From Xiheimicrobium sp052034585 (GTDB lineage: Bacteria > Myxococcota > Myxococcia > Myxococcales > Myxococcaceae): 64,000 nt of DNA. Where the stretch lies: contig JBPOIJ010000075.1 of assembly GCA_052034585.1 (NCBI GenBank), positions 1-64,000 on the forward strand, given 5' to 3'. Of the stretch, positions 60,936-64,000 are shown one piece after another. Made by a program: the position numbers and the translations under genes. Position 1 is the stretch's first letter. The number at the start of each line of letters is the position of its first letter. The notes below the pieces were generated by a model. That model did no database searches. It saw only the letters and a list, made by a program, of their open reading frames with translations, and had not been told where the DNA came from.

Positions 60936-62999
60936 TCACTTCTTCGGGGCTGGGGCCGAGAGCGCGGCCTCGGTGGCGCGCAGGAGGGGCTCGGCGCTCA
61001 CCGGGCTTCCCGAGGCTCCGTTCATCCAGAGATCGGGCGCGATCGCCCCCTGCACCGCCATGCGCTCGATCTCGGGGCCGACGACGCCCTTCTTGTTCAC
61101 CTGCTCCTCGATCTGAAAGGCGATGAGGTGACCCAGGGGGTAGTTGAAGAGGTAGAGCGGGTAGCTGATCATGTGGGAGTAGATGCCGAGGAGCGGCGTG
61201 TCCTTCCCGCCCAAGATCGGCGCGTAGTAGCGATTCCAGATCTTCTTGGAGATCTCGACCGTCGCGGCGCGCAGCTGGGCGGGGGTCGCCTTCGGGTGCT
61301 CGTACATCCAATGCCAGACCTCGAGATCGACCAACGCCACGCCAGCGATCTCCCAGGTCGACCAGAAGTCGTTGAGCACGCGGAGCCGTTCCTGCTCTGC
61401 CGACGGCTTCCCCAGCCCGAGCAGCTCGAGATCGCGCGCCTGGAAGACGAACGCGATCGCCTCGGTGAAGGCGGTGTTGGGCACGCCCGCCAGCAAGGTG
61501 TGATCCACGTCGTAGAGGCTGAACACCTGCTCGACGTTGTGCCCGAGCTCGTGCACCGCGATGTTGTAGCCCTTGTAGTTCATGCCCTCCTTCTCGACGC
61601 GAGTGCGGAGGTGCGGGAAGTCGCCGCGCCTCGCCGACTGGAGCGCGTGCCCAGCGCCGCGGGAGGGATCGACCTTGATGCGCTCGGAGAGATAGCGCGC
61701 GCGCTCGTCCGAGAAGCCGAGGCCGGTGAGGATGCGGGGAATGTCCTTCGCGAACGCCTCGGAGCTCGGGTACTTCGCGCGCACCTTGGCGTCGAGCTCC
61801 GCCTCCGGCACCGAGCCGCGCGGCAAGAACCCGTTGAACCAGAGATCGGTGGGCTCGAGCGGCCGCCCCGTCTTCTTCTGGATCTCGGCGGCGACCTTCA
61901 CGACCTGCGGCGACTGGAGCACCGATTCCAGCAACGCCTTGACCCGCGCTTCCGGAAGCTCCGCGCCGACCGAGAAGGCGCGATCGATCGCAGTGGGCGC
62001 GACCGGCGAGAACGGGTCGGCCTTCTTCTGGGCCACGTAGTTGGACCACAGGCGCTGGTAGCGCACGTCGGCCTCGGGCGCGGTCGCGGGAGTGGCGGTG
62101 CGCTTGGGCGCGTCGCTCTCCACGGTGTCGGCCGGCGCGGCGGTGACGGCGTTGGTGAACGGGTTCCAGTCGAGGCGCGGGTTGTCGATGACGGCCGCGG
62201 GGATCGACTGGGTGACGATGCGCTCCATGATCTTCACGATCGTGCGCTGCCGGTCGAGGCCCTGCGGGTCGGCGTACTGCGCCTTGAGCTCGTCGCGCAG
62301 GTTCCAGTGGGTGATCAGCCGCTTCCCCTTGGGGAATCCGCGCTCACCCTTCTCGGAGAGCACGTGGTGCATCCAGACGTTGTACTCGGCGATGTAGAGA
62401 TCGGCGGCCGATTGAGCGGCGGTGATTCCTTGCTGCACGTCCGCAGGGACGCGACGAGCGAAGCGCCCGGTCAGCCGAGCCTCGGCCCACTGCCGCCGCT
62501 TCCAGGTCGGCCCGTCGGCGAGCCGTTGTTCGAGGGTGGTGAGGGGGAAGTTGAGCAAGGCGACGAAGGCGAGCTTCGAGGCGAAGAAGTCGTCGGTGAG
62601 GTGCGCGGTCGGGTCCCAGGCTGCGAAGAGGGGATCGACCTTCTCCATCGGCCCGAGGTCGAGTTCGCTGGGCCGTCGGAGTTCCCGACCAATCTCGAGG
62701 AGGTGCCCATCGACCTGCTCGAGGTTCGTCTCGAAGCGCGTGAAGAGCGCGTCGAGCCGGGCGGGCTCGGAGACGAAGTGCTCCTTTGCGAACGCGCCGA
62801 GATCACCGTCGTCCTTCTTCCAGAGCGCGCCAAGCTGCTTCAGCCCGCGCTCGATCCGCTCGCGCTGCGCCTCGCCGTGGGTGGCGATCATCGCCGACAC
62901 CAGGGCCTGGTCGGTCTTCTGGGTCTTCATCGGAGCTCCCGCGTTCGGCCCCGGCTCCGCCAGAGGGCTCGCTGCCAACAACATGATCAGGATCGACAT
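60936..62999 (-). CDS. Secreted gluzincin-type zinc peptidase (M3-like)
   Basis: A 687-aa protein from the ATG at 62999; the longer in-frame opening to 63452 lacks coding character and a signal, so it is rejected. A short signal-like N-terminus (MSILIMLLAASPLAEPG) leads to a mostly helical protein. The zinc motif is AVHELGHNVEQ (HExxH), and a downstream Glu in NTAFTEAIAFVFQARDLE supplies the third ligand as in M3-type gluzincins. The C-terminal YSHMISYPLYLFNYPLGHLI helix resembles the M3 fold. Substrate is unknown, probably peptides in the periplasm. No operon partner; the PilZ gene lies 129 bases downstream. Confidence 0.8.
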   Translation of the reverse strand: MSILIMLLAASPLAEPGPNAGAPMKTQKTDQALVSAMIATHGEAQRERIERGLKQLGALWKKDDGDLGAFAKEHFVSEPARLDALFTRFETNLEQVDGHLLEIGRELRRPSELDLGPMEKVDPLFAAWDPTAHLTDDFFASKLAFVALLNFPLTTLEQRLADGPTWKRRQWAEARLTGRFARRVPADVQQGITAAQSAADLYIAEYNVWMHHVLSEKGERGFPKGKRLITHWNLRDELKAQYADPQGLDRQRTIVKIMERIVTQSIPAAVIDNPRLDWNPFTNAVTAAPADTVESDAPKRTATPATAPEADVRYQRLWSNYVAQKKADPFSPVAPTAIDRAFSVGAELPEARVKALLESVLQSPQVVKVAAEIQKKTGRPLEPTDLWFNGFLPRGSVPEAELDAKVRAKYPSSEAFAKDIPRILTGLGFSDERARYLSERIKVDPSRGAGHALQSARRGDFPHLRTRVEKEGMNYKGYNIAVHELGHNVEQVFSLYDVDHTLLAGVPNTAFTEAIAFVFQARDLELLGLGKPSAEQERLRVLNDFWSTWEIAGVALVDLEVWHWMYEHPKATPAQLRAATVEISKKIWNRYYAPILGGKDTPLLGIYSHMISYPLYLFNYPLGHLIAFQIEEQVNKKGVVGPEIERMAVQGAIAPDLWMNGASGSPVSAEPLLRATEAALSAPAPKK

Positions 63000-63551
63000 G
63001 GAGCGCACCCTCGTGAAGTGGGGCGAGAAGTTCAAGCGAGAAGTCGGCTCTCTCAGAAGGCGGCTCGACGAAGCAGCGGCTGGCAAGGCCGTGAGGCGCT
63101 CGAGCTCGTCCTCGGCCGGTGCCAGGGCACAAGCCGGCGAGGAGCGGGTGTCGCGGCGGGCAGCGACACATGACGCCTTCCAGTCACCCGGGTCGGCGCG
63201 AGCGAGCTCGGGCGCCGCGCCAAACCACACCTTGAAGACGTTCGAACCAGCGAGCCTTGCCGACAAGCTGGTGACGTCCCACGTCCGCCTGACGCGCCCT
63301 CCGCGCTCGAGACACGGGCTCCTCACGAATGAAGAGCCCTCGAGCGGCGCTCGAGTTGGCTGGTCGGCGTGTTCGGCTGCGAGAGGAGCCTCAGAAGACC
63401 GGCTCGCCGCGCCCGGCCACCTCGAACGCCAGCCGGAGACGTGAGGTTTCACCGGGAAGGCGACAGACGCCTCGCCGCAGCGAAGCTCGTGCGAAGACGG
63501 CGCGAGTGAGGAAGCGTGAGCGTCTGCGAGCCGCGCGGCCCTGCAGCGAAC
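63000..63551 (-). other. 552-base stretch without a supported gene
   Basis: No tRNA, repeat or terminator was recognised here. In-frame extensions of the peptidase gene and a plus-strand frame (62998-63444, 149 codons starting MERTLVKWGEKFKREVG) are open, but third-position GC of that plus frame (my count about 78%) is lower than in the neighbouring genes, with no ribosome site or family match. The area probably holds the promoter for the peptidase and may be decayed coding sequence. Confidence 0.4.
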
Positions 63552-64000
63552 TCAGTCGTCGAGGATGAACTTGCGCGGGTTCTGCGCGATGCCGTTCACC
63601 CGCACTTCGTAATGAAGGTGGGGACCGGTCGACCGACCCGTGTTGCCCATCGCCGCGATCATGTCTCCGCGCTTCACCCGTTGGCCCGGTTTGACGTTGA
63701 CCGCAGCGAGGTGACCGAACCGCGTCTTGATGCCGTAGCCGTGGTCGAGAACGATCACGTTCCCGTACCCACCTTCGAGCCCTGCGAAGACGACCGTCGC
63801 ATCGGAAGGGGCGATGACCTCTTTGCCATGGGGACCAGCGATGTCGATGCCGGCGTGCATCACCCGCTCGGAGGTGTAGGGATCGACGCGGGACCCGAAG
63901 TCACTGGTGACCCAACCGCGGGTCGGCCAGATCGAGGGAACGGAAGCGAGCAGCGACTTCTGGCCCGAGAAGTAGGCCTGGAGTTCCTGCAGGCTCTGCT
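63552..64000 (-). CDS. M23 (LytM) peptidase, C-terminal part, cut by window edge
   Basis: Last about 148 residues of a murein-type zinc endopeptidase; the N-terminus lies past base 64000. Frame read from the edge: helical LQELQAYFSGQKSLLASV, then WPTRGWVTSDFGSRVDPY. Zinc ligands are MHAGIDIAG (HxxxD) and the HLHYEV motif (HxH), with the strand KTRFGHLAAVNVKPGQRVKR between. It ends NPRKFILDD, the usual length for this family. Such proteins cut peptidoglycan cross-links or act as regulators of other hydrolases. Since both zinc motifs are intact, activity is likely. Confidence 0.93.
   Translation of the reverse strand, partial: QSLQELQAYFSGQKSLLASVPSIWPTRGWVTSDFGSRVDPYTSERVMHAGIDIAGPHGKEVIAPSDATVVFAGLEGGYGNVIVLDHGYGIKTRFGHLAAVNVKPGQRVKRGDMIAAMGNTGRSTGPHLHYEVRVNGIAQNPRKFILDD

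Noticed and set aside
63220..63260. TTCGAAC-containing tRNA-like T-loop on the minus strand
   Set aside because: The bases around it do not pair into a T stem and no acceptor or anticodon arm is present.
62998..63444. Plus-strand ORF of about 149 codons
   Set aside because: Third-position GC lower than neighbouring genes, no ribosome site and no family match; listed only as part of the gene-free stretch.

Overview
The window is dense, GC-rich chromosome from a myxobacterium (Myxococcota). No tool was run, so the lineage is inferred from gene content. The evidence is a gliding-motility locus matching the Myxococcus xanthus glt/agm order, Cys-rich and Gly-rich lipoproteins, a MYXO-CTERM-like tail, TIGR02996/LRR-type and WGR-like proteins, a Ser/Thr kinase with an RDD tail, and many TPR proteins. 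There are no insertion sequences, prophage genes, CRISPR arrays, rRNAs or tRNAs that I could see. The species cannot be named from this sequence.

Left part (1-22.4 kb): housekeeping genes mixed with single lineage-specific genes. They are a partial uvrB, a secreted FG-GAP lipoprotein, an M28 aminopeptidase, a response regulator, a frameshifted Ser/Thr kinase, an acyltransferase/SDR gene pair, a frameshifted TIGR02996-type gene, a membrane-spanning Rad50/YhaN-like protein, rplS (L19), ctc/rplY (L25), pth, a WGR-like protein, thiC under a TPP riboswitch, and an EF-G paralogue with an unusually structured leader.

Middle (22.5-30.8 kb): a receiver plus histidine-kinase pair, a matrixin-type metalloprotease with an internal MYXO-CTERM-like segment, and two paralogous Cys-rich lipoproteins flanking a MORN-repeat protein.

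30.8-56.3 kb, all on the minus strand: the glt gliding-motility locus. In transcription order it holds gltD, gltE, two small secreted paralogues (one probably gltF/cglF), gltG, a strong terminator, a 130-aa protein, gltH/cglE, an RG-rich TPR-like protein, the 4086-aa TPR protein gltI/agmK, gltJ/agmX and a zinc-finger membrane protein. In M. xanthus the Glt proteins form an envelope-spanning complex that couples an inner-membrane proton-driven motor (AglRQS, not in this window) to the cell surface and is controlled by the GTPase MglA. GltJ and GltG cross the inner membrane, GltD/E/F are periplasmic or lipid-anchored, GltH is an outer-membrane protein, and GltI is cytoplasmic by prediction. The second glt cluster (gltK/A/B/C) is not here.

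Right part (56.4-64 kb): a translationally coupled five-gene envelope operon directly upstream of gltD (LPP20-like, FlgT-like, PEGA lipoprotein, FecR-like, unknown secreted protein), a PilZ protein with a dyad-marked promoter, a gluzincin-type zinc peptidase and the end of an M23 peptidase. The least explained parts are this operon, the unnamed genes inside the glt locus and the EF-G leader. Two genes carry single-base frameshifts and a third may hide one, so some breaks may be consensus errors.
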